Below are positions 16,064 to 25,925 of a stretch of 64,000 bases of DNA, piece after piece. How positions within the stretch are numbered: position 1 is the first letter of the stretch; the number at the start of each line of letters is the position of its first letter. Made by a program: the position numbers and the translations under genes. The DNA comes from Nonomuraea roseoviolacea subsp. carminata (lineage in GTDB: Bacteria; Actinomycetota; Actinomycetes; Streptosporangiales; Streptosporangiaceae): NCBI RefSeq assembly GCF_024172185.1, contig NZ_JAMZEC010000001.1:5414001-5478000 (forward strand). The letters run 5' to 3'. The notes below the pieces were generated by a model that saw only the letters and a program-made list of their open reading frames with translations, did not search any database and was not told where the DNA came from.

Positions 16064-19000
16064 CTACGCGAACGCCCAGGCGAACAGGTGCAGCTCCCCG
16101 TCCTCGGGCGTGGAGAACGTCACGCTCCTGACCGTCTTGGCCGGGTCCAGCGCGATCGGCTGCGCCGCGAACACGTGCGTGCCGATCGGCTGCAACGCCC
16201 ACGATCCCCAGAACAGCCGGAACGGCGCGCTGGCCACGACCTCGTTGCCGAACGCCGGCTGCGCCCCGCCGAAGTCCAGGATCCACTCGCTGAACCCGAG
16301 CTTCCCGGTGCCGGTCGAGCCGTCGGTGTAGGTGATCGTCACCTCGCTCTCGGGCCAGCCGTTGACCCCGGCACCGAGGAAGGCCAGCTTGGTGGCCCCG
16401 GCGGGCGCGGTCATCTCGATGGGCTGGGTGCCGGGCCGCAGGTTGTCCACCTGGCCGGGCTTGCGGTCCGGCCAGGTGAAGGTGAAGCCCTTCCAGGCGA
16501 GCGTGGCGCCCGGCTTGAGACCGGCGTCGGCCAGCGAGTGCGCCGGGTAGCTGAAGCCCGGCCCGTCGATGTTGGCCTCGTCGGGGGTGGACACGTCGCC
16601 GATGCCGGCGTTGTTGTGGTACCAGGCGATCGTGCCGCGTCTGGCCACGTTGAGCCGCGTGCTCGCGGTCAGGTCGCCCACGCTGCTCCCCGCCGGATCG
16701 GCCACGCTGATGGGCACGGTCACCAGGTTCAGCCCCGCGCCGGCGGCCACGGAGATCCGCACCTTCACGGCCGCGCGGCCCCCGGCCGGCACGCTGAGCG
16801 TCCCGCTCGCCGGTGTCACGGTGATGCCGGTGGGCGGCTTGGCCTGCCAGGTCACCGTGGCGGCCGCGCCGAGCGACTGGACCGACAGCTCCGCGTCCAC
16901 CGCGCCGCCGGGCTCGACGGGCGCCGCGCCGGGGGTGAGAGCGGTGAGGTACGGCTTGGAGCCCTGGCCGAACGACGGGGGCGCGTTGCGCGGGTCGGCG
17001 CCGAACGCCGGGTTGGGCCAGGCGCCGAGCCCGAAGTCGAGCCGCCCGCCCTGCGTCGCGAACGACTCGGGCAGCCACGCCCTGCTCGTCGCGACGCCGT
17101 TGACGCGCAGCGTCTGGATGTAGCGGTTGGCCGCCGCGTTGGGGGCGCTGACGACGATGTCGCCGGCCGGCCGGGACACCGTGACCTTGTCGAACAGCGG
17201 CGTGCTGACCAGCAGCTCGGCCCGGCCGGGGATGGCCGGGAACAGGCCCATGGCCGACCAGACGTACCACGCGCCCATGGTGCCGAGGTCGTCGTTGCCG
17301 ACGAGCCCGTCGGGGCCGGACTTGAACAGCTCCTGCTGCACCCGGCGCACCACGTTCTGCGTCTTGTACGGCTGCCCCGCCCACGCGTACAGCCACGGCG
17401 ACTGCAGGGCGATCTCGTTGCCCAGGTAGGCGTACGCCTCGCGCGGGCCCGCGTTCAGCTTCTTGAAGTACTCGTCGAGCCGGGGGACGACCTTGCCCAG
17501 GCCGCCCATCGCGGCGAACAGGCCCTGCGGGTTGTGCGGCACCATCCAGTGGTACTGGGCGCCGTTGCCCTCCATGTAGACGTCCGGCGCGGCCGGGTCG
17601 AACGGCGCGGTGAACGACCCCTCGCCCATGCGCGGCTGGATCCACCCGTTGCCCGGGTTGTACAGGTTCTGCCACGACTGGGCGCGCTTCATGAACTCCG
17701 TGGCCGTCGTCTGGTCGCCGAGCCGGCCGGCGAGCTGGGCGATCCCGAAGTCGGCGACGGCGTACTCCAGCGTGGACGACGGGTCGGACGGCACGTAGCC
17801 CTTGGCCATGTAGTCGGCGTTGCCGGGCCGCTCGTCGTACTGCGCCTCGGGATGGCCGATGTCCTTCGCGCCGACGCGGCGGGCGGCCTCGGCCATCGCC
17901 TTCAGCGCCGGGCCGGCGTCGAAGTCGCGCGCCCCGAAGGCGTACATGGTGGACAGGATGCTGTGGTACGGGTCGCCGACCATCACGCCGGTGACGGCCG
18001 TCTGGTGCGACCAGCGGTCCCAGACGTTGCCGATCGCCTGGGCGTTGTCGTACATCGACTGCGCGATGTCGGCGGCCACGTCGGGCACGAGCAGCGCGAG
18101 GAGCTGCGCCTCGGAGCGGTAGATGTCCCAGCCGGAGAACGTCGCGTACTGGTGGTGCCCGGGCCGCACGGTCCTCGGCTTGCCGTCGAAGCCGGTGTAG
18201 GTGCCGTCCACGTCCTCGAAGACGTACGGCTGGAGCAGCGCGTGGTACAGGTTGCTGTAGAACGTGCGCCGCTGGTCCTCGGTGCCGCCGGCGATCCGCA
18301 CCTGGCCGAGCCGCCTGTCCCAGACGGCCGTGGCCTCCTGGCGGACCTGGTCGAGGGCCTTGTCGCCGATCTCCTTGCCGAGGTTGGCCCGCGCGCCGTC
18401 GATGCTCACGTACGACAGGCCGACCCGCATCTGCACCGGCCTGGCCGGGTCGAACTCCAGGTACGCCCCGGAGCCGGGCCCGTTGACCGTGACGTCCTCG
18501 CCGGTGACCAGGTCGGCCCGGGCGCGGGCCTTGGAGGCGTCGTCCGTGGTCTGCGTGCCCGGCCGCACCTCGTCGTTCTTCCAGGTGCCGTAGCCGGTGA
18601 ACGGCTGGTCGAAGGTGGCGTGGAAGTACACCTTGTAGCGCAGGGGCGGGCCGCAGAAGCCGCCGGTCTTGATCCAGCCCTCGACCGAGTTCGGGCCGAT
18701 GCGGGTCTCGCCGTCGTCCACGCCGTTGATGGAGCCGCTCGTGTTGAGCAGCAGCGTGGCGGGCCTGCCCGCCGGGAAGGAGAAGCGGGCGACGCCGGCG
18801 CGGGCGCTGACCGACAGCTCCGTGGAGATGCCGGTGTCGAGCGTGCTGCTGTAGAAGCCGGGCGCGGCCTTCTCGTTCTCGTGCTTGAACGTCTGGACGT
18901 AGTCCATGCCGTGCGTGGCGGGGGAGCGGCCGATCTTCCCGGAGAAGGGCATGACGGGGAAGTCCTGCGCGCCGTTGCAGCCGGGCCCGGAGATGTGCGT

Positions 19001-19312
19001 CATCGAGTAGCCGCGCAGCCGGTTGTCCTCGTACCGGTAGCCGCCGCCGGCGCTCTCCACCGTGTCGGGACTCCACTGCATCATGCCGAACGGCAGGACG
19101 GCGCCGGGGAACGTCATGCCGCCGCCTCCGCCATGACCGAAGTCGAGCGCCGCCTCCTTCGTGCCGTGGAACACGTTGACCAGTTCCGCCGGGCTGATCA
19201 CGCTGCCCGTGCCGTCGTCGGCGGCGACGGCACGCGGAGGGGCGCCGGGCGGCAACGCCAAGGCGGCGAGCAGGACGGAGACAGTGGATACGGATAAGGA
19301 CCACGGGGACAT
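16064..19312 (-). CDS. Secreted GH92 alpha-mannosidase with C-terminal accessory domains
   Basis: A 1082-aa exported exo-acting alpha-1,2-mannosidase. A Sec signal fills residues ~1-31 (ending PRAVAADD). GH92 marks include 'NVFHGTKEAALDFGHGGGGGMTFPGAVLPFGMMQWSPDT', the 'WDIYR' segment, 'YMEGNGAQYHWMVPHNPQGL' and 'VGNDDLGTMGAWYVWSAMGLFP'. After ~residue 770 come an NEW3-type beta domain and a C-terminal NPCBM-like domain (GTIAWYHNNAGIG ... LFAWAFA). ATG 19312 with GGAGG 6 nt upstream is the start. It probably acts on mannan or N-glycans outside the cell. Confidence 0.92.
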   Translation of the reverse strand: MSPWSLSVSTVSVLLAALALPPGAPPRAVAADDGTGSVISPAELVNVFHGTKEAALDFGHGGGGGMTFPGAVLPFGMMQWSPDTVESAGGGYRYEDNRLRGYSMTHISGPGCNGAQDFPVMPFSGKIGRSPATHGMDYVQTFKHENEKAAPGFYSSTLDTGISTELSVSARAGVARFSFPAGRPATLLLNTSGSINGVDDGETRIGPNSVEGWIKTGGFCGPPLRYKVYFHATFDQPFTGYGTWKNDEVRPGTQTTDDASKARARADLVTGEDVTVNGPGSGAYLEFDPARPVQMRVGLSYVSIDGARANLGKEIGDKALDQVRQEATAVWDRRLGQVRIAGGTEDQRRTFYSNLYHALLQPYVFEDVDGTYTGFDGKPRTVRPGHHQYATFSGWDIYRSEAQLLALLVPDVAADIAQSMYDNAQAIGNVWDRWSHQTAVTGVMVGDPYHSILSTMYAFGARDFDAGPALKAMAEAARRVGAKDIGHPEAQYDERPGNADYMAKGYVPSDPSSTLEYAVADFGIAQLAGRLGDQTTATEFMKRAQSWQNLYNPGNGWIQPRMGEGSFTAPFDPAAPDVYMEGNGAQYHWMVPHNPQGLFAAMGGLGKVVPRLDEYFKKLNAGPREAYAYLGNEIALQSPWLYAWAGQPYKTQNVVRRVQQELFKSGPDGLVGNDDLGTMGAWYVWSAMGLFPAIPGRAELLVSTPLFDKVTVSRPAGDIVVSAPNAAANRYIQTLRVNGVATSRAWLPESFATQGGRLDFGLGAWPNPAFGADPRNAPPSFGQGSKPYLTALTPGAAPVEPGGAVDAELSVQSLGAAATVTWQAKPPTGITVTPASGTLSVPAGGRAAVKVRISVAAGAGLNLVTVPISVADPAGSSVGDLTASTRLNVARRGTIAWYHNNAGIGDVSTPDEANIDGPGFSYPAHSLADAGLKPGATLAWKGFTFTWPDRKPGQVDNLRPGTQPIEMTAPAGATKLAFLGAGVNGWPESEVTITYTDGSTGTGKLGFSEWILDFGGAQPAFGNEVVASAPFRLFWGSWALQPIGTHVFAAQPIALDPAKTVRSVTFSTPEDGELHLFAWAFA

Positions 19313-19424
19313 GCGGGCCTCCAAAACGCGGTTTGCCTCATCGAAACGCCGGCCGTCGGAGGCGGTCAACGAGCACAAACGACGGCCAGAGCCTGCCAGT
19401 GGCGCGGGCCGCCGGAAGCCCGAA

Positions 19425-19432
19425 TAGGGGTT
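19425..19432 (+). promoter_or_regulatory. TAGGGGTT element upstream of carboxyltransferase
   Basis: TAGGGGTT at 19425-19432, 72 bp before the carboxyltransferase ATG (19504). It is one of several copies in cluster promoters and a candidate activator site. Confidence 0.5.
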
Positions 19433-19503
19433 GGCGGACCCCCGGGCGGTTGGCACATTCGCAGAAGGTCCCTGTGCCGCACACCAGCCGGAGGAGTTCG
19501 CCG

Positions 19504-20946
19504 ATGACTGTCTCGCCCCCGGTCCCGATCGGCGACTCCGCGGACTCCCTGCTCGACGGCCGGGCGCCCGAGGTGCGGCTGGGACGGCTGCTCGACCCGG
19601 GCACGGCCGTGCCGCTGCACGACGACGACGGCAGCGGCGTCCAGGCCGTGCACGGGCTGATCGACGGGCTGCCGGCCGTGGCCTACTGCACGGACGCCCG
19701 GCTGATGGGCGGCTCCCTCGGCGCGGCGGGGGCGCGGCGCGTCGTCGAGGCCATCGACACGGCCGTCCTGCACGGCTGCCCCGTGGTCGGCCTGTGGCAC
19801 TCGGGCGGCGCCCGGCTGGCCGACGGGGTCGAGTCGATGGACGGCGTGGGCCGGATGTTCGCCGCGATGACGCTGGCCTCGGGGGTGGTGCCGCAGATCT
19901 CGGTCGTGCTCGGCCCCGCGGCCGGGGCCGCCGCCTACGGGCCCGCCCTCACCGACGTCGTCATCATGGCGGGGGACGCCCGGATCTTCGTCACCGGACC
20001 GGACATCGTGCGCAGCGTCACCGGCGAGACGATCGACATGGCCGGGCTCGGCGGCCCCGGCACCCACGGCCCCAGGTCAGGCGTCGCGCACGTCACGGTC
20101 GCGGACGAGGAGGAGGCGTACGCGCGGGCGCGCCGCCTGGCCGCCTTCTTCAGTCGGCCGGGCACGTTCGACCTGACCGCGCCGGCCGTCCCGGCGCCCG
20201 ATCCGCGGGGGCTGCTGCCGGAGTCGCCGCGCCGCGCGTACGACGTGCGCCCGCTCGTCCACGCCCTGCTCGACCGTGACGCCGCCGGGCCCGTCTTCGA
20301 GGAGCTCCAGCCGCGCTGGGCGGCCAACGTCCTGACCGGGCTCGGCCGGCTGGCCGGCCGGACCGTCGGCGTGCTGGCCAACAACCCCATCCGCAAGGGC
20401 GGCTGCCTCGACTCCCTGTCGGCCGAGAAGAGCGCCCGGTTCGTGCGCATGTGTGACGCCCACGGCGTCCCGCTCGTCGTGCTGGTGGACGTCCCCGGCT
20501 ACCTGCCGGGCGTCGACCAGGAGTGGGGCGGCGTCGTACGCCGCGGCGCCAAGCTGCTGCACGCCTTCGCCGAGTCCGTCGTGCCCCGCGTCACGCTGAT
20601 CACCCGCAAGGCGTACGGGGGCGCCTACATCGCGATGAACTCCCGCTCGCTCGGCGCCACCGCGGTCTTCGCCTGGCCGGGCGCCGAGGTGGCGGTCATG
20701 GGCGCCGAGTCGGCCGTCGGCGTCCTGCACCGCAAGCGGCTGGCCGCCGCGCCGGAGCACGAGCGCGAGGCGCTGCGCGCCGTCCTCACCGAGGAGCACC
20801 GCCGGATCGCCGGCGGCGTGGAGCGGGCGACGGCGCTCGGCGTGGTCGACGAGGTCATCGAGCCGAGGACCACGCGCCTCCGGCTCGCCGAGGCGCTGGC
20901 CCGCGCGCCGCGGGCCCGGGGGCGCCACTCCAACATCCCCTTGTGA
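19504..20946 (+). CDS. Acyl-CoA carboxylase beta subunit (carboxyltransferase)
   Basis: A 480-aa biotin-dependent carboxyltransferase of the AccD/PccB type. It moves CO2 from carboxybiotin to acetyl- or propionyl-CoA, giving malonyl- or methylmalonyl-CoA. Two crotonase-like halves are clear: 'LWHSGGARLADGVESMDGVGRMFAAM' with 'GPAAGAAAYGPALTDVVIM' in the N-half, and 'VDVPGYLPGVDQEWGGVVRRGAKLLHAFAE' with 'RKAYGGAYIAMNSRSLGA' in the C-half. ATG 19504 with GGAGGAG at 19490-19496. No biotin carboxylase/BCCP subunit is in the window, so it must use a partner from elsewhere. It is the probable left gene of the cluster and its extender supply. Confidence 0.9.
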   Translation: MTVSPPVPIGDSADSLLDGRAPEVRLGRLLDPGTAVPLHDDDGSGVQAVHGLIDGLPAVAYCTDARLMGGSLGAAGARRVVEAIDTAVLHGCPVVGLWHSGGARLADGVESMDGVGRMFAAMTLASGVVPQISVVLGPAAGAAAYGPALTDVVIMAGDARIFVTGPDIVRSVTGETIDMAGLGGPGTHGPRSGVAHVTVADEEEAYARARRLAAFFSRPGTFDLTAPAVPAPDPRGLLPESPRRAYDVRPLVHALLDRDAAGPVFEELQPRWAANVLTGLGRLAGRTVGVLANNPIRKGGCLDSLSAEKSARFVRMCDAHGVPLVVLVDVPGYLPGVDQEWGGVVRRGAKLLHAFAESVVPRVTLITRKAYGGAYIAMNSRSLGATAVFAWPGAEVAVMGAESAVGVLHRKRLAAAPEHEREALRAVLTEEHRRIAGGVERATALGVVDEVIEPRTTRLRLAEALARAPRARGRHSNIPL

Positions 20947-20971
20947 ACCCTGCCGTCCACCAGGAGGCGCC

Positions 20972-21196
20972 ATGTCACCCACCGTGTCCCCACAGATCAC
21001 CGCCGTCCTCGTGGGCGGGCCCGAGCACCTGCCCGTGGACCGGCGCGTCCAGCGGGTCAGCCCCGGCACCGACACGCTGAAGCTGCCGCACGGCGCCGGC
21101 TACGAGCACTTCCGGCACCACGGCGAGAGCACCACGGTCGACGGCGCCGACGCCCTGGTCTTCCAGTGGGTCATGCACACGGCCATCGCCGAGTGA
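20972..21196 (+). CDS. DUF5988-like small protein
   Basis: A 74-aa protein with 'AVLVGGPEHLPVDRRVQRV' and 'GAGYEHFRHHGES' and an end of 'AIAE', the pattern I associate with DUF5988, small proteins scattered in actinomycete biosynthetic clusters. ATG 20972 follows CCAGGAGGCGCC and lies 25 bp after the carboxyltransferase, so they form one unit. The carboxylase epsilon subunit, also a small protein placed here in some operons, is an alternative, but the sequence does not look like it. Function unknown. Confidence 0.65.
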   Translation: MSPTVSPQITAVLVGGPEHLPVDRRVQRVSPGTDTLKLPHGAGYEHFRHHGESTTVDGADALVFQWVMHTAIAE

Positions 21197-21203
21197 CGCA
21201 CGT

Positions 21204-21244
21204 GCCGGGGCCCCGCCGGGAGGATCGTCCGGCGGGGCCCCGGC
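21204..21244. terminator. Bidirectional terminator
   Basis: A perfect 16-bp stem GCCGGGGCCCCGCCGG/CCGGCGGGGCCCCGGC with a 9-nt loop between the convergent DUF5988-like (+) and LAL regulator (-) genes. It starts 8 bp past the first stop codon and ends 8 bp before the other. Confidence 0.8.
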
Positions 21245-21251
21245 GCGTGGG

Positions 21252-24062
21252 TCACGCCTGGCGGCTCATCAGGTCGGCCGGCAGCTCGGTCCGGCGGGTG
21301 ACGTTGAGCTTGCGGTAGATCCGCGTCAGATGCTGCTCGACCGTGCTGACCGTGATGAACAGCTTGCCGGAGATCTCCCGGTTGGAATAGCCGTCGGCCG
21401 CCAGCGCGGCGACCCGCCGCTCGGCGTCGCTGAGCACCGGCCGCAGCCCGGCCGGCTCGGCCTCGCCCCCGTCGCCGTCCTCGCCGGGCGCGAGGTCCGG
21501 GTCGAGGACCGTGACGTGGCACTCCTCGGCCAGGGCGCGCGCCCGCCGGCCCACCATCCACGCGCGCCGGAACTCGCCCATCGCCCGGTACGCCTCCGTG
21601 AGGTCGCCGAGCGTCCTGGCCAGCTCGTACCGGTCGCCGCTCGACTGGAGCAGCTCGGCCGACTGGCGCAGCACCATGACCCGGTGGCGCGGCTCGCCGG
21701 TGGCGGCCAGCAGCCGCAGCCCGGCCCCGTGGACCCGGGGGGCGCGGCGGTCGCAGCGGGCGAGCTGGTCCTCGACCAGCAGCCGCGCCTCCTCCGGCTC
21801 CTCCAGCCGGACCAGCGCCTCGGCCACGTCCAGCCGCCACGCGATGAACCCCGGCGCGTCCAGCCCCCACGCCCTCATGAGCTCGCCGCACAGCCGCAGG
21901 TCGCGCAGCGCCTGCCGGGGCTGGCCGGCCAACAGGTGGAAGCGGCCCCGGCCGTACAGGTAGTGCAGGCCGAAGCGGGTCTCCAGCATCGCCTCCGGGA
22001 CCGGCCGGTCGGCGTACGGCAGGAACTCCTCGAAGCGGCCCATGGCCGCGCCCGCCAGCAGCAGGCTGCCGAGCGGCCCGCCGACGGCCACGCCCCAGCT
22101 CGCCGGCGGGATGATCTCCAGGGCGCGGCGCGCGTCGTCCACCGCGCCCGCGAGGTCGCCCCGCCGCAGGTGGATCTCCGCGCGGATCGCCGACAGCCGC
22201 GCCTGGCGGCTGGGGGCGTGGCGGGAGGCGGCCTCGGCGATGAACGCGTCGCACCACGGCGCGGCCCGGTCCGCCCGGCCCGTGTAGGTGAGCGTGAGCA
22301 GCGCGCTCTCGACCGTGTCCATGGACATCTCGTCCAGGCGGCAGCCGCGCAGCACCCGCTCGGCGGTGGCCGCCGGCTCGGCGGGGCACTCGCCGGCCAG
22401 CGCGCGGGCCAGCGCCCCCGCCGACTCCAGGCGGCGGCCCACGGTGAGCGAGTGCGCCGCGCCGCTGGCCTGCTCCTCGCTGAGCACGGGCAGGTGCGAC
22501 AGGAACGACGGGTAGCTGCTGCGGAACCAGGCGCGCGCCGCGGCCAGCTCGGCCACCGTCTCGCGGTCCGGCTCGCCGAGCTCGGCGAGGCGGGCGAGGA
22601 CGTCCTTGGCGTCGGCGTCGTGCCCGTGCCACAGCAGCGCCTTGGCCAGCACCACGGCGTCGCCGCCGCCCAGGTTGCCGTTGCGCAGGGCGGTGGTCAG
22701 CTCGGCGAGGTGGCCGGCGGGGGTGCTCGGGTTGATGCGCCACTTGGCGCGTACGAGCGTGGTGGTGATCCGGGCGCGGCGCCGCTCGTCGGCGCACGCC
22801 TGCCAGGCCAGCTTGAGGTACTCGATGGCGGGCTCCACGTCACCGTCGCGCAGCGCCTGCTCGGCGGCCTCCTCCAGCACGGGCAGCGCCCACGGCGCGC
22901 CGGCGTGACCGGCCCGGAGCAGGTGCTCGGCGACGACCGCCACGGGGGCGCCGTCGTGGTAGGCCAGCTCGGCGGCGCCGCGGTGCAGGCGGGCGCGCTC
23001 GGCGCCGTCCAGCCCGGCCAGCACCGCGCCCCGCGCCGCCTCGTGCCGGAACCGGCCGCCGTCGAGCAGGCCCGCCCCGGTCAGCGCCTGCTCGGCTCGC
23101 GCCGCGTCGGCCTGCGCGCAGGGCCGGTCCTGGCCGGGCGCGTGCGGCCGGCTCCCGTGCGGCCGGCCCGGCTCGCCGTCGTCAGCCCCGGTGCGGCCGA
23201 GGAGGCGGGCCGCGGCGGACGTGGTGCCCGCGACGGCCAGCGCGCGGGCCATGAGCAGCGCCTCCGGCCCGGCGCGGTGCAGGCAGGCGACCACGGCCTC
23301 GCCGTACCGCTCGCCCGGGGCGCCGCTCTCCTGGAGGTCCTCCAGCGCCGCGTCCACGAGGATCCGGTTGCCGCCGCTCACCTCGTGGCAGCGCGGCGCG
23401 TACCGGGCCGCCGCCTCCTCGCCCGCCAGCAGCGTCACCCGCTCGGCCACGCCCTCCCGCGAGAGGTGGCCGAGCCGCACCTGCCGGCAGTGCGGCTGGC
23501 GGAGCACCTCGGTGTGCAGGAGGCTCGGCGGGTGCCCCTGGTGGCCGGGCGTGCCGAAGACCAGCATGATCCGCGCGTACTTCACCCGGCGCGCCAGGTA
23601 CGCCAGGCAGAGCTGCGAGGCGCGGTCGGCGTGGTGCATGTCGTCCACCGCGACGACCAGCGGGCAGCGCTCCGCCAGCTCCAGCAGGACCGTGCAGAGC
23701 GCGTCCACGATCTGGACGTCCACGTGCTCGATCGCGTCGGCGCGCGGGTCGCTCGCGAGGTGCGTGCGGGCGCCCTCGTGCAGCAGGGCGAGCGTGGTGG
23801 CCCGGTGCTCCTCGGTCATCGGCGCGTTGTGGAGGAGCTGCGCCAGCACCCCCAGGGGCAGGTCACGCTCGGCGCGCGAGCCCATGGCGCTCAGCGGGAG
23901 CGCGCCGTGCTCGAACGCCTCGTCGGCGAAGCCGTACAGCAGGCGGCTCTTGCCGGTGGCGATGGCGCCCGTGACCACGGCGATCCGCCCGCGGCCGGCC
24001 ACCGCCTCCTCCAGGAGACCGTGCAGCAGGGACATCGCCCGCCGCTCGTCGTCCACGGCCAT
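21252..24062 (-). CDS. LAL-type LuxR regulator (large ATP-binding)
   Basis: A 936-aa LuxR-family regulator of the large ATP-binding (MalT-like) class, common as pathway activators of actinomycete clusters. An N-terminal AAA-like domain has Walker A GAIATGKS (32-39) and Walker B-like 'CPLVVAVDDMHHAD'. A long helical-repeat middle follows, then a C-terminal LuxR helix-turn-helix in the last ~65 residues (LSDAERRVAALAADGYSNREISGKLF, ISTVEQHLTRIYRKL-like). ATG 24062 with GAGGAGG upstream. It lies 42 bp after leuA on the same strand and could share its transcript. A good candidate for binding the TAGGGGT elements. Confidence 0.9.
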   Translation of the reverse strand: MAVDDERRAMSLLHGLLEEAVAGRGRIAVVTGAIATGKSRLLYGFADEAFEHGALPLSAMGSRAERDLPLGVLAQLLHNAPMTEEHRATTLALLHEGARTHLASDPRADAIEHVDVQIVDALCTVLLELAERCPLVVAVDDMHHADRASQLCLAYLARRVKYARIMLVFGTPGHQGHPPSLLHTEVLRQPHCRQVRLGHLSREGVAERVTLLAGEEAAARYAPRCHEVSGGNRILVDAALEDLQESGAPGERYGEAVVACLHRAGPEALLMARALAVAGTTSAAARLLGRTGADDGEPGRPHGSRPHAPGQDRPCAQADAARAEQALTGAGLLDGGRFRHEAARGAVLAGLDGAERARLHRGAAELAYHDGAPVAVVAEHLLRAGHAGAPWALPVLEEAAEQALRDGDVEPAIEYLKLAWQACADERRRARITTTLVRAKWRINPSTPAGHLAELTTALRNGNLGGGDAVVLAKALLWHGHDADAKDVLARLAELGEPDRETVAELAAARAWFRSSYPSFLSHLPVLSEEQASGAAHSLTVGRRLESAGALARALAGECPAEPAATAERVLRGCRLDEMSMDTVESALLTLTYTGRADRAAPWCDAFIAEAASRHAPSRQARLSAIRAEIHLRRGDLAGAVDDARRALEIIPPASWGVAVGGPLGSLLLAGAAMGRFEEFLPYADRPVPEAMLETRFGLHYLYGRGRFHLLAGQPRQALRDLRLCGELMRAWGLDAPGFIAWRLDVAEALVRLEEPEEARLLVEDQLARCDRRAPRVHGAGLRLLAATGEPRHRVMVLRQSAELLQSSGDRYELARTLGDLTEAYRAMGEFRRAWMVGRRARALAEECHVTVLDPDLAPGEDGDGGEAEPAGLRPVLSDAERRVAALAADGYSNREISGKLFITVSTVEQHLTRIYRKLNVTRRTELPADLMSRQA

Positions 24063-24104
24063 GATGGCCCTCCTCGGGTGTCGTCGGTGGTGGTGGGTGA
24101 GCGG

Positions 24105-25925
24105 TCAGTGGCCCGCGTGTTCCAGGGGGCGCCGCCGCGCGGGGCATCCCGGCCGGCCGGACGCCGCCGGGTGCGGCTGCGCGGGGACGCCGTGGTCGTG
24201 GAAGGGGCTGTCCGGTACGGCGTGGCCTTCCGCGGCGGAGAGCAGCCGGGCGCGCGCGGCGCGGACCGCGGCGTACGCGGCGGCGGGCACGTCGCGGCCG
24301 ACGCCGGCGCCCCACGCCGTGGCCGGGCCCGTCCCGCACTCGGCGTAGATCACCACCTCCTCCGGCGACCGGCCGCCCAGAGCCGGCCGGTCGGGCGTCA
24401 TCCGGTGGTCGTCCAGCGCCGGCGCGGTGCGGTGGACCGCGCGGACGTCGATGCCCCACGGCGCGAGCACCGCCCCGATCGTGCGGACCGCGTCCGCGCG
24501 CGCCCCGCTGACCTCGAACCCGCCGTCGACGTACAGCGTCGTGGTCACCGGCGCGCCGCCGGTCGGCAGCGACGCGGCCGGGTCGCCGCGCTGGAGGTAC
24601 TCGTCCTCGAACAGCGCGCCGATCCGGCTCGGCGACAGCTCGCCGCCCTCCGCGTCGGCCCGCGCCTGGACCCGCCCCGCCAGGTCGGCCTGCAGCCCGC
24701 GCGGCAGGGTGAGGCCGTGCCAGGCGCTCATCACGTACGCCACGCCGCCCTTGCCGGACTGGCTGTTGATCCGCACCACCGCCTCGTACGTGCGGCCCAC
24801 GTCGGCCGGGTCCACCGGCAGGTACGGCACCCGCCAGGGCAGGTCGGCGGCGGCGACGCCCTGACCGGCGGCGCGGCGTTCGAGGTCGGCGAAGCCCTTG
24901 TTGATGGCGTCCTGGTGCGAGCCGGAGAAGGCGGTGTAGACCAGGTCGCCGCCGTAGGGGTGGCGCGGGTGGACGGGGAGCTGGTTGCACTGCTCGACCG
25001 TGCGCCGGACCGCGTTGATGTCGGAGAAGTCGATGCCCGGGTCGACGCCGTGGGCGTACAGGTTCATGCCGAGCGTGACCAGGCAGACGTTGCCCGCCCG
25101 CTCGCCGTTGCCGAACAGGCAGCCCTCGATCCGCTCGGCGCCGGCGAGCAGGGCCAGCTCGGCGGAGGCGACGCCGGTGCCGCGGTCGTTGTGCGGGTGG
25201 ATCGACAGGCACACGTGCTCGCGGCGCGACAGGTGCCGGCCGAGCCACTCGATCTGGTCGGCGAAGACGTTCGGCAGGGAGCGCTCGACCGTGGTCGGGA
25301 AGTTGAGGATGATGCCGCGCCCGGGGCCGGGCTGCCAGACGTCCATGACCGCCTCGCAGACCTCCAGCGAGAAGTCCAGCTCGGTCTCGTTGAACAGCTC
25401 GGGGGAGTACTGGAAGCCGAGGTCGCAGTCGCGCAGCGTCCGGTCGGCGTGCTCCATCATCACCCGCGTGGCGCGGACCGCGAGCTCCTTGCAGCCGGCC
25501 CGGTCGAGGTCGAAGACCACCTCGCGGAACAGCGGCGACGTCGCGTTGTAGATGTGGATCATGGCGCGGGGCGCGCCCCTGAGGCAGTCGAGGGTGGCCC
25601 GGATCAGCTCCTCGCGGGCCTGGGTGAGCACGGTGATCCGCACGTCGTCCGGGATGCGGTCCTGCTCGATGAGCCGGCGGACGAAGTCGTGGTCGTCCTG
25701 GCTGGCCACGGGGAAGCCGACCTCGATCTCCTTGTAGCCCATGGACACGAGGAGGTCGAACATCATGAGCTTGCGCTCGGGGCTCATCGGCCGGGCCAGC
25801 GACTGGTTGCCGTCGCGCAGGTCGGTGGACAGCCAGCGCGGCGGCGAGGTGATGCGCCGGCTCGGCCAGGTGCGGTCGGTGAGGTCGAGGGGAGTGAATC
25901 CGGTATAACGTTCGGCACCCTGCAT
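24105..25925 (-). CDS. leuA: 2-isopropylmalate synthase-like protein
   Basis: A 606-aa LeuA-type enzyme condensing acetyl-CoA with a 2-keto acid, normally 2-ketoisovalerate towards leucine. The TIM barrel has 'STDLRDGNQSL' (Arg-Asp of the active site), the 'CLSIHPHNDRGTG' metal site and 'EGCLFGNGERAGNVCLV'. The C-terminal LeuA regulatory region (after ~440) is present but ends in a His/Pro/Arg-rich tail with no obvious fold, so leucine feedback may be weakened. ATG 25925 with AAAGGAA upstream. As a cluster-borne copy it may raise branched-chain precursors or make a special starter acid; neither is proven. Confidence 0.85.
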   Translation of the reverse strand: MQGAERYTGFTPLDLTDRTWPSRRITSPPRWLSTDLRDGNQSLARPMSPERKLMMFDLLVSMGYKEIEVGFPVASQDDHDFVRRLIEQDRIPDDVRITVLTQAREELIRATLDCLRGAPRAMIHIYNATSPLFREVVFDLDRAGCKELAVRATRVMMEHADRTLRDCDLGFQYSPELFNETELDFSLEVCEAVMDVWQPGPGRGIILNFPTTVERSLPNVFADQIEWLGRHLSRREHVCLSIHPHNDRGTGVASAELALLAGAERIEGCLFGNGERAGNVCLVTLGMNLYAHGVDPGIDFSDINAVRRTVEQCNQLPVHPRHPYGGDLVYTAFSGSHQDAINKGFADLERRAAGQGVAAADLPWRVPYLPVDPADVGRTYEAVVRINSQSGKGGVAYVMSAWHGLTLPRGLQADLAGRVQARADAEGGELSPSRIGALFEDEYLQRGDPAASLPTGGAPVTTTLYVDGGFEVSGARADAVRTIGAVLAPWGIDVRAVHRTAPALDDHRMTPDRPALGGRSPEEVVIYAECGTGPATAWGAGVGRDVPAAAYAAVRAARARLLSAAEGHAVPDSPFHDHGVPAQPHPAASGRPGCPARRRPLEHAGH

